A stretch of DNA of 42,627 nt from Flavobacteriia bacterium (GTDB taxonomy: Bacteria; Bacteroidota; Bacteroidia; Flavobacteriales_D; Crocinitomicaceae). The notes beneath the pieces are model-generated. The model did not search any database and was not told the origin of the DNA. It worked only from the letters and a program-made list of their open reading frames with translations. Shown here in pieces: positions 1-8,576 of the stretch. The stretch's first letter is position 1. The number at the start of each line of letters is the position of its first letter. The stretch covers positions 1 through 42,627 of the forward strand of contig CANLGD010000019.1 of the NCBI GenBank assembly GCA_947490145.1. The letters run 5' to 3'. Made by a program: the position numbers and the translations under genes.

Positions 1-86
1 CCTGTAAACTCATAAACTCCCAGAACCTGAGAATTTGCAAAAAAAGAAAAAAGAGAAATGCTTAATAAGGTAAAAATTCTTTTCAT
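1..86 (-). CDS. Secreted protein, N-terminal fragment (runs off left edge)
   Basis: Reading leftward from an ATG at 84-86 gives an open frame of 28 full codons that continues past the window edge. It starts M-K-R, followed by a hydrophobic stretch rich in L, S, I and F and a likely signal peptidase site at A-N-S-Q, then mature sequence VLGVYEFTG. The short N-terminus, the Q just after the cleavage region and the strong promoter 28 bases upstream make this a convincing start of an exported Bacteroidota protein. The function cannot be told from 28 residues. It is too short for an ordinary ORF search, so it rests on the signal peptide pattern plus the promoter. Confidence 0.7.
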   Translation of the reverse strand, partial: MKRIFTLLSISLFSFFANSQVLGVYEFT

Positions 87-113
87 AAATAAAATTTAAT
101 ATTGTTTGAGATA

Positions 114-144
114 CAAAATTAGCAGGAAAAATGAATTTACCAAA
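114..144 (-). promoter_or_regulatory. Bacteroidota-type promoter (TTTG-N19-TAATTTTG) for the left-edge secreted gene
   Basis: On the minus strand the -33 element TTTG (plus 141-144) is followed by exactly 19 bases and then TAATTTTG (plus 114-121), matching the Bacteroidota housekeeping sigma consensus TTTG-N19-TAnnTTTG. Transcription would start near 107, leaving a leader of about 20 bases before the ATG at 86. This is the best promoter match in the window. Confidence 0.75.
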
Positions 145-162
145 TAAAAACAAAATTAAAAG

Positions 163-1173
163 TTAAAAGCCTTGCACGCCGTTAACAGTTGTATATTTTA
201 AAATATTCTTTTTATCTGGATAAATTCTAGCAAACGCCGATTGAAGCGCAATAGTACCTTCGTGAAATCCACATAAAATTAATTTTAACTTCCCTTCATA
301 CACGTTTACGTCACCGATTGCATAAATCCCTTGAATATTAGTAGAGTAATCTAAAGTATTTACTTTAATTGCATTTTTTTCAATTTCTAAACCCCAACTA
401 GCAATAGGACCTAAACTTGGTTTTAAACCAAATAAAGGAATAAAATGATCTGTTTCAATTGAAATTTCACCTTGCGTAGCGTGATTTATTTTAACAGTTT
501 CGATTTTATTATTTCCAGCTAATCCAACAACTTCAGACTCAGTTATTAATTTTATAATTCCGTTATCAGCTAAATCAATTACTTTTTGCACTGAATCCAA
601 ATGCCCTCTAAACGAACTACTTCGATGAACCAAAACCACTTCTGAAGCAATTTTCTTTTCAGCTAAAAATATGGACCAATCCAAAGCAGAATCACCTCCA
701 CCAGCAATCACGCAGCGTTTCCCTCTGTAAAATTCCGGATCTTTTATGATATATTCAACACCTTTATCCTCAAAATCGGCTATATTAGTTATAGGTGGTT
801 TTCTTGGTTCAAAAACACCCAAACCACCTGCAATCATAACAATAGGAGCATGGTGTTTTGTTCCTTTAATTGTTGTAACGACAAACGATCCATCTTCCAA
901 TTTATCAATTTCAGTAGCCGCTTCACCCAATGTAAAACCAGGTTTAAAAGGTGCAGCTTGCTTCATCAAATTATCAACCAATTCTCCAGCTAAAACAGAA
1001 GGAAATCCTGGTATATCATAAATTGGTTTTTTAGGGTAAATCTCCGAACATTGTCCACCTGCAATTGGAAGTGAATCAATTAAATGACATTTTAGTTTCA
1101 ATAATCCTGCTTCAAAAACTGCAAAAAGTCCTACTGGTCCAGCACCAATAATTATTACGTCTGTTTCAATCAT
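163..1173 (-). CDS. Ferredoxin/flavodoxin-NADP reductase, thioredoxin-reductase-like type
   Basis: A 336-residue flavoprotein expected to move electrons between NADPH and ferredoxin or flavodoxin in the cytoplasm. The FAD-binding Rossmann motif GAGPVG is at residues 10-15, the second dinucleotide-binding motif GGGDSA at 158-163, and an AIGDV motif near the C-terminus closes the FAD site. The early IAGGQCSEIYP-KKPIYDIPG segment is characteristic of the TrxR-like ferredoxin-NADP reductase (YumC-type) family. The redox CxxC of true thioredoxin reductases is absent, which argues against that name. The length is normal for the family. The gene stands alone, leftward, with its own promoter at 1194-1221. 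The electron partner is inferred from the family. Confidence 0.9.
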   Translation of the reverse strand: MIETDVIIIGAGPVGLFAVFEAGLLKLKCHLIDSLPIAGGQCSEIYPKKPIYDIPGFPSVLAGELVDNLMKQAAPFKPGFTLGEAATEIDKLEDGSFVVTTIKGTKHHAPIVMIAGGLGVFEPRKPPITNIADFEDKGVEYIIKDPEFYRGKRCVIAGGGDSALDWSIFLAEKKIASEVVLVHRSSSFRGHLDSVQKVIDLADNGIIKLITESEVVGLAGNNKIETVKINHATQGEISIETDHFIPLFGLKPSLGPIASWGLEIEKNAIKVNTLDYSTNIQGIYAIGDVNVYEGKLKLILCGFHEGTIALQSAFARIYPDKKNILKYTTVNGVQGF

Positions 1174-1193
1174 TTTTTTTAGAAATTTGGGTA

Positions 1194-1221
1194 CAAAAAT
1201 ACTTAACTTTTAGAACAACAA
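1194..1221 (-). promoter_or_regulatory. Promoter of the ferredoxin-NADP reductase gene
   Basis: The minus strand carries TATTTTTG (plus 1194-1201), a full match to TAnnTTTG, preceded 17 bases upstream by TTG (plus 1219-1221). The box lies about 20 bases from the ATG, so the leader would be short. Confidence 0.6.
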
Positions 1222-1387
1222 CACTATTTACAGATTGTTTATTTAAAATTATTTTTTTTAAATTTGGGACAAGAATATCATTTTTTAAATTGTTACAATT
1301 AAATTAGTGAGGTATTTAAAATAGGATATAAAAATAAATAGAGAATAAATTAAACACAGCATTTAAGCAAAGTGTCTAAAAATATAA

Positions 1388-1720
1388 ATTGTCAAAACTG
1401 GTTTAATCATTCATCTACCTTTTGCCATTGTTGCCCTTTTTAATATTTCTGAGCATTTTTTAGATTTTTTATTTTTCAGGTTAGGAGTAACAATTATTAT
1501 TTCAATAACAATTTTAAATAAAAAACGATCTGAAAAAACTTCAGTTCCTTCTTTTATTTTTTGTCTGCTGAATTTTTATTGGAATCATTTCATTTCATTC
1601 CTATTTAAATGCAAACGAGAAATATATAGCTTTGGGTTTAAAAAGAATGCAACTCAAGGAATGTCAATTTTCTTCATGATGGCAATTTATGTTGCTGAGA
1701 ATTTATTCCGAAAAAGATAA
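1388..1720 (+). pseudogene. Open frame without a usable start, membrane-protein-like; probable relic
   Basis: After an in-frame TAA at 1385 the plus strand stays open for 110 codons to a TAA at 1718-1720. The translation has two strongly hydrophobic stretches (around HLPFAIVALF and LGVTIIISITI) and a basic end, like a small inner-membrane protein. No ATG, GTG or TTG stands near its beginning: the first in-frame Met codon is about two thirds of the way along. Either the 5' end of a gene has been lost or this is a chance open frame in AT-rich DNA. I do not recognise a family. The surrounding stretch 1202-2142 holds no other convincing gene. Confidence 0.3.
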
Positions 1721-1852
1721 ATCTTAAATTATTGCATTAAATCTTTAAATTAATAAGTTTTTTGTGCCTATTTTCGCATTTTAATTCGAAGAAAACATTC
1801 CCCCAGTAAAAGCTCAACTTTTTAATCAACAAGTTTTATATACAGGAAAAAA

Positions 1853-2047
1853 GTGAAAAAAATTCAAAAAAAAATACATTTTAATCATTCCTTGATTCCA
1901 TACAAAATGGGGTTAAATTCTATTATAGACAAAAAACTTCAGATTTATTTTGGTCAAAATATTAAGAATGATTTTTATAACACAATTATAAAAGGTGATT
2001 TACTAATTTGGGATTCGAAATTTGGTCCAGTTGAGGCAGGAATTTAG
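1853..2047 (+). CDS. Hypothetical 64-residue protein, doubtful
   Basis: A short lysine- and isoleucine-rich frame starting at a GTG with a GGAAAA purine run a few bases upstream and ending at a TAG. It has no signal peptide, membrane segment or recognisable motif. It lies between the start-less frame at 1388-1720 and the LTA-synthase-like gene, and could be a fragment of the same decayed locus or a chance frame. Only the A-rich context before the start speaks for it. Confidence 0.2.
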   Translation: MKKIQKKIHFNHSLIPYKMGLNSIIDKKLQIYFGQNIKNDFYNTIIKGDLLIWDSKFGPVEAGI

Positions 2048-2142
2048 TTTGAGAAAATATCAAATTTGAAGCAACTTTTCATACTCAAATCATTCGTTGA
2101 TTCTTCGCAACATATTTTACGGCGTATTTTAAATTTACAGTT

Positions 2143-4452
2143 ATGAATAAACAAGAAATATATTCAAAATTCATTCTTTTTAACTTTGCAATTTTACTAT
2201 TTCTTAGGGTATTTGAAACATGTTTTATTTTTTTTAATTCGGGAAATCAAGAAGATTTAATCTTTGCAGAATTACAAGGATTGATTTATGATTTAAGTTT
2301 TTCAGGAATAATATTACTGGTCTTTTTGCCCGTTTCAAAGTTTCTAATTAGCCGATTTGGAGAAAAGTCATTTTATTTATTTGTCTGTTTTTATTCCCTT
2401 TTTGTACTATTACATTTATTGATTTTAAGTTATTTTTTATATCAACTTCAACCTTTAGATTCATTTCTATATAAATATTCCTTAAAGGATATTTTATTTA
2501 CAATCAACACTTCAGGATTGAATGTGAAATTGATTTTACTTTTTATATTTCTTTTTTTCTTGACCTGTTTTTTTATTTTCACACTCATAAAAAGAAGAAA
2601 TAATTCACATAAAAAACTGAAATTTTCAAAATATTATTTCATCATTTCAATTCCTTTATTTTTACTTTTTCAATTAGTTAATTTCAACCAACAAAATGTA
2701 TTTTCTTGCAATAAATCAATTTTTTTCTACTCAAAATCTCTTAATTATTATTTTCAAAACGATGAGAATGAAAACTCATTTTCAACTAAAGAAAAAAACG
2801 AATTCACTAAACTTTTTATTGAGAATTCTAGTAAAAATAATGAATATCCATTATTGCACAAACTCCCAAATGAAAATCTTTTAGGGAAATATTTTGAGAA
2901 ATTTGATAAAAAACCAAATATCGTAATACTAATTATTGAAGGTTTAAATGATGATTATTTGCACTCAAAAGACATTAAATTAATGCCCTTTTTAAGTAAA
3001 CTAAAAGACTCGAGTTTGTATTGGGAGAAATGCTTTACACTTGGCGAACGTTCATTTGCTGCAGTTCCAAGTTTATTAGGAAGTTTGCCCTATGCAGAAA
3101 CAGGTTTTACTTTACAAGAAAATTTCCCAGAACATGTAAGTTTAGTTTCTATTTTGCAGGCAAATAATTATCAAACTTCTTTTTATTATGGTCAACCTTC
3201 TTGGTTTCACAATAAATATAATTTCTTCAAAAATAATTTTTGTGATGAAATTTTTGATAATTCTCAATTTGATAAAAAATATAAAAAAATCATCGTTGGC
3301 AAAGACAATTATTTTTGGGGTTACGATGACAAAAGTCTTTTCTCGCAAGTACTAGAAAAGAAAGCAAAAGAACCTTTAAGAAATCATCTCGATGTTTATT
3401 TTACAGGAAGTATGCATTCGCCATTTATCTCATCTGAAGATGAAATTTATGAACGGAAATTTACTAATCAAGTTTCAAAAATCAAACCTGAAAGCAAAAA
3501 AAGTCATTATTTACACTACAAGCGATTTTACAAAAGCATTCCATTTACAGACGATGCATTTAAATCATTTTTTGAAAATTATAAAAAACGAGCTGATTTT
3601 CAAAATACAATTTTTGTCATCACTGGCGATCATCCGATGACAGAAATTCCTCCTAAAAACTTATTAAAACGTTTTCATGTCCCTTTGTTGATTTATTCTC
3701 CAAAATTAAAAAAGCCGGAGAAATTTTCAAATATTATTAGTCACTTAGACTTTTACGAGACGCTTCTACCCTTTCTCAAATCTTACAATCTTAAAACGCC
3801 CATTAATTCAACTGCTTTGGGTGGAAATCTATTTGTAAAAAACAAAGCTAAAAAATTAGTCTTTATGAATGGAAATCGTGAATTAATAGATTATTATTCA
3901 AACGGATATTACATCAATGATGATGCTCTTTATAAAGTAAATTCGGAGTTTGAAATATCGAAAATAAAGGATGAAAAGACATTTTATAAAATGAAACATG
4001 AATTAAATTTATTCATTAAAAACAACAATTATGTTTGTAAATCAAATAAGATCATTCAAGAAGATTTGTATGCAAAAGCTTTAGCCTTAAACATTTTAAA
4101 ATCCAAAAAAATAAATAGCATTCAAAATAAAAATGAATACAATGATATTTTAGAAAACACAATACTTCCAAATGATGATTTTCAGGTGGATATTAGTTTT
4201 AAATATGAAATACCTAAAAAATCTGATGTTTTAGTTGTTTATAGCTTGATAACCAACAAAAATAAAGTCATTTCATGGGAAAGTCAAATTATTGACCCAG
4301 AAAAAACGAATTTTCAAACTAGGTTAAATTTTAAAAAACAAAATCATTCTGAAAAGGAAATTATTTTATCAGTTTTTATTTGGAATAAAAAATCAAATAA
4401 AATTCAGGTCAAAAAGCTTAGAACTCTGGTTTTCAAAAAAACACATTTTTAA
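2143..4452 (+). CDS. LTA synthase-like membrane phosphotransferase (sulfatase fold)
   Basis: A 769-residue inner-membrane enzyme of the lipoteichoic acid synthase/phosphoethanolamine transferase group. Residues 1 to about 185 hold roughly five hydrophobic segments. An extracytoplasmic alkaline-phosphatase-superfamily domain follows, from about 255 to 560. Metal and catalytic candidates are E266 in the VILIIEGLNDDY stretch, S304 in GERSFAAVPS (taking the place of the nucleophilic Thr of LtaS), the GSMHSPF segment and D496-H497 in ITGDHPM. About 200 further residues of unknown role follow. In a Gram-negative cell it would transfer a phospho-head group (phosphoglycerol or phosphoethanolamine) from lipid to an envelope glycan rather than make true LTA; that is inference. 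Its stop overlaps that of the convergent Crp/Fnr gene. Confidence 0.82.
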   Translation: MNKQEIYSKFILFNFAILLFLRVFETCFIFFNSGNQEDLIFAELQGLIYDLSFSGIILLVFLPVSKFLISRFGEKSFYLFVCFYSLFVLLHLLILSYFLYQLQPLDSFLYKYSLKDILFTINTSGLNVKLILLFIFLFFLTCFFIFTLIKRRNNSHKKLKFSKYYFIISIPLFLLFQLVNFNQQNVFSCNKSIFFYSKSLNYYFQNDENENSFSTKEKNEFTKLFIENSSKNNEYPLLHKLPNENLLGKYFEKFDKKPNIVILIIEGLNDDYLHSKDIKLMPFLSKLKDSSLYWEKCFTLGERSFAAVPSLLGSLPYAETGFTLQENFPEHVSLVSILQANNYQTSFYYGQPSWFHNKYNFFKNNFCDEIFDNSQFDKKYKKIIVGKDNYFWGYDDKSLFSQVLEKKAKEPLRNHLDVYFTGSMHSPFISSEDEIYERKFTNQVSKIKPESKKSHYLHYKRFYKSIPFTDDAFKSFFENYKKRADFQNTIFVITGDHPMTEIPPKNLLKRFHVPLLIYSPKLKKPEKFSNIISHLDFYETLLPFLKSYNLKTPINSTALGGNLFVKNKAKKLVFMNGNRELIDYYSNGYYINDDALYKVNSEFEISKIKDEKTFYKMKHELNLFIKNNNYVCKSNKIIQEDLYAKALALNILKSKKINSIQNKNEYNDILENTILPNDDFQVDISFKYEIPKKSDVLVVYSLITNKNKVISWESQIIDPEKTNFQTRLNFKKQNHSEKEIILSVFIWNKKSNKIQVKKLRTLVFKKTHF

Positions 4453-5075
4453 ATTCTTTTTAGACTAATTTTACTTCGGTTTATTTCTAATTTTTTATCT
4501 AGCTCTAATTTCTTCAAAATTCGAGACATTACAACTCTTGATGAATGTAAATCATCAGCAATTTCTTGATGCGTATTTGTAATTTCAAGTGTACCCAAAA
4601 CTTTTGCTTTGTCAGTGAGGTATTTCATTACGCGTTCTTCCATGTTATAGAAAGCCAAAGCATCTATTGCATCCAACATTTCAGTGAATTTTGCTTCGTA
4701 ACTTGCAAAAATAAAATTTCTCCATGATTCGTATTTAGCTAACCAATCGAACGATTTTTCTATTGGAATGAATAAAAGTTTTGATTTTTCTTCCGTAATA
4801 GCCTTGATACGACTTTTCTTTTTCCCCATACAACAGGACAAAGTCATGGTACAAGTGTCTCCAGCCTCCAAATAATAAAGTAAAATTTCTTCACCATTTT
4901 TCTCTTCGCGCATTACTTTTACGGCGCCTTCAAGAATAAAAGGAATAAATGAAATTTGTTCTCCCATTTCAATAATAATTTCATTTTCAGAAAAAGATTT
5001 TATTATCTTATTCTTATTTATTTCTTGAATCAAATCAGTTTCAAATAGATAAGCAAACTCTTCAACAAATTCCAT
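4449..5075 (-). CDS. Crp/Fnr-family transcriptional regulator
   Basis: A 208-residue regulator: an N-terminal cNMP-binding-type beta barrel (about 25-110, with GEQISFIPFILEGAVKV), a dimerisation helix, and a C-terminal winged helix-turn-helix (THQEIADDLHSSRVVMSRILKKLE) that binds DNA. I place the start at the ATG at 5075, where the domain begins and an A-rich stretch precedes it; an upstream in-frame ATG at 5123 would add 16 non-conserved residues. The glutamate/arginine signature of cAMP binding is not evident. Cysteines C75, C81 and C82 sit close together in the barrel, so redox or metal sensing is possible but unproven. It is divergent from the C25 peptidase and convergent with the LTA-synthase-like gene, its most likely neighbouring targets. 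Confidence 0.85.
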   Translation of the reverse strand: MEFVEEFAYLFETDLIQEINKNKIIKSFSENEIIIEMGEQISFIPFILEGAVKVMREEKNGEEILLYYLEAGDTCTMTLSCCMGKKKSRIKAITEEKSKLLFIPIEKSFDWLAKYESWRNFIFASYEAKFTEMLDAIDALAFYNMEERVMKYLTDKAKVLGTLEITNTHQEIADDLHSSRVVMSRILKKLELDKKLEINRSKISLKRI

Positions 5076-5208
5076 TTTATTTTTTTTTGTAAAAATAAAC
5101 ATATCAATCATTGAAATACACATTTAAAATAAATAAATATCTTTTTTAAAACTTTAATTACATTTTTGAAAATATTTGTTGTAATTTTATGGAACTAAAA
5201 GATATAAA

Positions 5209-7443
5209 ATGAAATTAATTATAATATTGATATCTATTCTTACATGCAGTTCCACTCTCTTTTCTCAGAACTTTATTGTAACAAAAAACAATTCAAAATC
5301 GATTGAATTAGAATTTAAAAACGAACAAAAAGCTTTCGAATTTACTACAATTGAAAATCAAAATTACGTCGATTTTTCAAAATCTTATAAAGTTACAACG
5401 CTTGAAAAAGGGAATCCGTGTTTACCTTCTTTTGGAGAAAGTTTTGTAATTCCTAATAAAGGAATTTCTTCAGTAAATTGGACATATGATGAAGTTTTAA
5501 CATTTGAAAATATTTTAATGGCTCCTTCAAAAGGGAATTTGAAAAGAAATGTAAATCCATCAGATATTGCTTATACTTTTGGTAATACCTATTCAGAAAA
5601 TGCATTTTTTCCTGCTCAAATAGCAAAATTAAACGATCCATTTATTTTAAGAAGTATACGCGGTCAAGTTTTAACAATTGTTCCTTTTCAATACAATCCT
5701 GTCACTAAAACATTAAAAGTTTACACTAATCTAAAAGTTAAAATCACTTTTGATTCAAAACAAACTGGTATAAATGAATTAAATGCTTCAGAAGTGTCTC
5801 TTTCTGATGCAAAAGCATATCAAAACATTTTTGCAAATCAAATTTCAGTTTCAAAATATGCACAAGTTGAAGAAGATGGAGAATTATTAGTAATAACCAC
5901 AGCAGAATATAAAGACTCTATCACATCTTTATTGGATTGGAAACACCAAAAAGGAATTAAAGTTTCGCTAAAAACATTAGACGCTTCCATTACAACAGCA
6001 TCTCAAATTAAAACATATATTCAAGATTTTTACGCTGCAAACCCACAATTAAAGTACATTTTATTGGTTGGCGATCATCAGCAAGTTCCATCCTATTCTT
6101 ATGGAACATCACTTGATGGAGAAACTTTAACTTCAGACTCTTACTTTGGACAATTAACTGCAGACTATTATCCAGAGGTTTTAGTTGGTAGATTCTCAGG
6201 AAATTCAAGTCAAATTTCTGTCATGGTAAAACGTGGATTGGAATATGAAAAAAATCCATTAACAGGAGATTGGATGACAAAAGCAATTGGTTTGGGTTCA
6301 AGTCAAGGGGCAGGTTATGGCGATGATAATGAGGCTGATTGGCAGCATTTAAGAGGAATAAAAAATCAATTAACAAACTTTGGTTATACTGAAGTATTTG
6401 AATTTTATGACGGGTCAAGAGGTGAAGGTGATGCAAGTGGAAATCCAACTTCATCGATTATTTCACCAGCCGTAAATGCTGGAATTGGCTTGTTTAATTA
6501 TACTGGTCATGGAGACATCAATACATGTATTACTGGAAATTTTGGTTCAACACAAATAAATTCAGCCACAAATAATGGAAAATATCCATTTGTAATTTCA
6601 GTTGCCTGCAATAATGGAACCTTTATCAATGGTAGTTGTATTTCTGAAACTTGGCTTCGAGCAACAGAAAACAATACGCCATCGGGAGCAATTGCGGCAT
6701 GTGGTTCCTCCATTTTAATGGCTTGGGCACCACCAATGCAAACTCAAGATGAATTGGCAAATTTAATTACAGAACAAGACGTTACAAATAAAAAATCAAC
6801 TTTAGGAGGGATTTTCTACAATGCTCAAATGAGCATGTTGGAAAATTATCCACAAGATGGAGAAGAAGTTATGCAAACTTGGGTTCTTTTTGGTGATCCA
6901 ACAGTTGAATTCAGAAGTAAAATCACTCAAAACTTAAACGTTTCACATGTTGCCTATACTTTTGAATTAACTCAAGCTAATTTAGATTTTTTCTCAGGAA
7001 CTGAAGGCGCTTTGGTTTCTTTAACGCAAGATTCTATTTTCATTGGTAAAGCATTTATTAATAGTGGAATTTGTACAATTGCAATTCCTGAATTAACAAA
7101 TTTTGCCCCGATAACAGTAACTGCAACAAAACAAAATTATAAACCTTACAGTGGAACAATAAATTTATTAGAAAAGATAAATAGTATTTCTGAGTTGAAA
7201 AATTCAGGATTTAGCGTTTATCCAAATCCGAGTTCGAAGGTAATTACAATTTCATCTGCAGGTAAAAATAATTACACTTATATTTTGACTGACTTGAAAG
7301 GAAAAGTAGTTTCAACAGAAATTATTAATCAATCAAAAATTACCAATTTAATTGATGTTTCAATAATTTCTGCTGGAATTTACACTTTAACAATATTAGA
7401 AGGTGAAAATATTTACAGAGAAAAAATAGTTGTTTCAAAATAA
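5209..7443 (+). CDS. Gingipain-like C25 cysteine peptidase with T9SS sorting domain
   Basis: A 744-residue secreted protease. Residues 1-20 are a signal peptide ending near LFSQ. An N-terminal propeptide-like region runs to about 220, then the C25 caspase-like domain to about 560, with YILLVGDHQQVPSY, a DSYFGQL segment and VLVGRFSG. The probable catalytic dyad is H434 in NYTGHGD and C467 in SVACNNGTF; the 33-residue spacing equals that of the gingipain RgpB dyad (His211, Cys244). A linker and small beta domain follow, then a type A T9SS C-terminal domain (about 672-744, SVYPNPSS start and YREKIVVSK end), so it should be carried across the outer membrane and attached to the surface or released. 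The 3' end overlaps the convergent oxidoreductase gene by 9 bases. Confidence 0.92.
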   Translation: MKLIIILISILTCSSTLFSQNFIVTKNNSKSIELEFKNEQKAFEFTTIENQNYVDFSKSYKVTTLEKGNPCLPSFGESFVIPNKGISSVNWTYDEVLTFENILMAPSKGNLKRNVNPSDIAYTFGNTYSENAFFPAQIAKLNDPFILRSIRGQVLTIVPFQYNPVTKTLKVYTNLKVKITFDSKQTGINELNASEVSLSDAKAYQNIFANQISVSKYAQVEEDGELLVITTAEYKDSITSLLDWKHQKGIKVSLKTLDASITTASQIKTYIQDFYAANPQLKYILLVGDHQQVPSYSYGTSLDGETLTSDSYFGQLTADYYPEVLVGRFSGNSSQISVMVKRGLEYEKNPLTGDWMTKAIGLGSSQGAGYGDDNEADWQHLRGIKNQLTNFGYTEVFEFYDGSRGEGDASGNPTSSIISPAVNAGIGLFNYTGHGDINTCITGNFGSTQINSATNNGKYPFVISVACNNGTFINGSCISETWLRATENNTPSGAIAACGSSILMAWAPPMQTQDELANLITEQDVTNKKSTLGGIFYNAQMSMLENYPQDGEEVMQTWVLFGDPTVEFRSKITQNLNVSHVAYTFELTQANLDFFSGTEGALVSLTQDSIFIGKAFINSGICTIAIPELTNFAPITVTATKQNYKPYSGTINLLEKINSISELKNSGFSVYPNPSSKVITISSAGKNNYTYILTDLKGKVVSTEIINQSKITNLIDVSIISAGIYTLTILEGENIYREKIVVSK

Positions 7444-8574
7444 ATCCGCTGTTTCTTTCCCAACCAAACTTCCAATTGCAACACCCATTCCGCCCATGCG
7501 GACACCAACCGCAATGGAATTTGATATTTTCTTAACGATTGGTTTTTTGGTTTTTCCAACTCCCATGATTCCTGACCAAAAGTAATCAATTTCAAAATTG
7601 GTAGTTGGAAGTATGATTTCTTTTAATTTTTGACTTAATTCATTTTTAATCAAGTCTGTATTTTTGAAGTCCTCAGATGTTTCTCCAGAAATATCTAAAT
7701 TTCTCGCGCCACCAAAAAGAATGCGATTGTTGATGTTTCTGAAATAATAATATCCTTTATGATAATGAAATGTTCCTTTTACAAGCAGATTGTTGATTGG
7801 TTTTGTAATTAATACTTGCGCTCTGGCCGGAAGAACGTCTTCACTTGGTAAGAATTTCTGAGCAAAACCATTTACACAAATAGCTGCGTTTGAAGTAGAA
7901 ATTTCTCCAATTGATGTTTTTACTGAAACTAGATTTTCTTCTTGTTCAATGTCTATGACTTCAATTCCAGATAGATTAAGAATATTATTTTCCACCAACA
8001 AGGAATAAAATTTTAACATCATTTTTCCTGTGTCAATTTGACCTTCCAAACGATTAAAAAAACTCGTTTTAATTCCACCAAATTGAAACCTTGAGCTGAT
8101 AATTCTATCCTGTGAGTAAACATTTGTATAATTTGAGATGACTTTCAACTTTTCATTTAAATAGTCAATTTTGCTTACATATTCTTTGTAATCTAAATCT
8201 TCTAATTTATTATCAATCAAATCCCAAGAACCATTTTGTTGAAAATCCATATTCTTTTCACCAATTAATTCTTTCAAATAAATTAAACCTTCCCAACGTT
8301 TTTGAACAGTTGTCCAAACCTCATTTTCTGGAATTGTAGATAAATCATCAACTAATTCTGTCACACTTCCGAAACAAGCAAATCCCGCGTTTTTTGTACT
8401 TGCTCCCATTGGAAGAAAACCCCTTTCCAAAACTAAAATTTTTGCTTTTGGGAATTTTTTTCGCAAATGAATCGCTGTGCTACAACCAACAATTCCAGCG
8501 CCAACAACTAAAAAATCGATGTCTTGAAAATACGTTTCTCTTTCCCAAAAACTTAATTGATTGATTGACAACAT
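7435..8574 (-). CDS. FAD-dependent oxidoreductase, DAO family (glycine oxidase-like)
   Basis: A 379-residue flavoprotein of the D-amino acid oxidase/glycine oxidase superfamily. The FAD Rossmann motif GAGIVG is at residues 25-30, followed by the conserved acidic end of the second strand (LVLERG) and the GASTKNAGFACFG segment that contacts the flavin. The substrate domain lies in the middle, and the C-terminal GVGKTKKPIVKK and VGVRMGGMGVAIGS stretches complete the FAD site. It should oxidise an amine or amino acid in the cytoplasm; the substrate cannot be read from the sequence. It is the last gene of a leftward run: its ATG is two bases after the helicase stop codon, pointing to co-transcription. 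The last 9 bases overlap the end of the C25 peptidase gene. Confidence 0.85.
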   Translation of the reverse strand: MLSINQLSFWERETYFQDIDFLVVGAGIVGCSTAIHLRKKFPKAKILVLERGFLPMGASTKNAGFACFGSVTELVDDLSTIPENEVWTTVQKRWEGLIYLKELIGEKNMDFQQNGSWDLIDNKLEDLDYKEYVSKIDYLNEKLKVISNYTNVYSQDRIISSRFQFGGIKTSFFNRLEGQIDTGKMMLKFYSLLVENNILNLSGIEVIDIEQEENLVSVKTSIGEISTSNAAICVNGFAQKFLPSEDVLPARAQVLITKPINNLLVKGTFHYHKGYYYFRNINNRILFGGARNLDISGETSEDFKNTDLIKNELSQKLKEIILPTTNFEIDYFWSGIMGVGKTKKPIVKKISNSIAVGVRMGGMGVAIGSLVGKETADLF

Positions 8575-8576
8575 AC

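Noticed and set aside
163-1173. Thioredoxin reductase
   Set aside because: The active-site CxxC is missing; the motif set fits ferredoxin-NADP reductase of the TrxR-like type.
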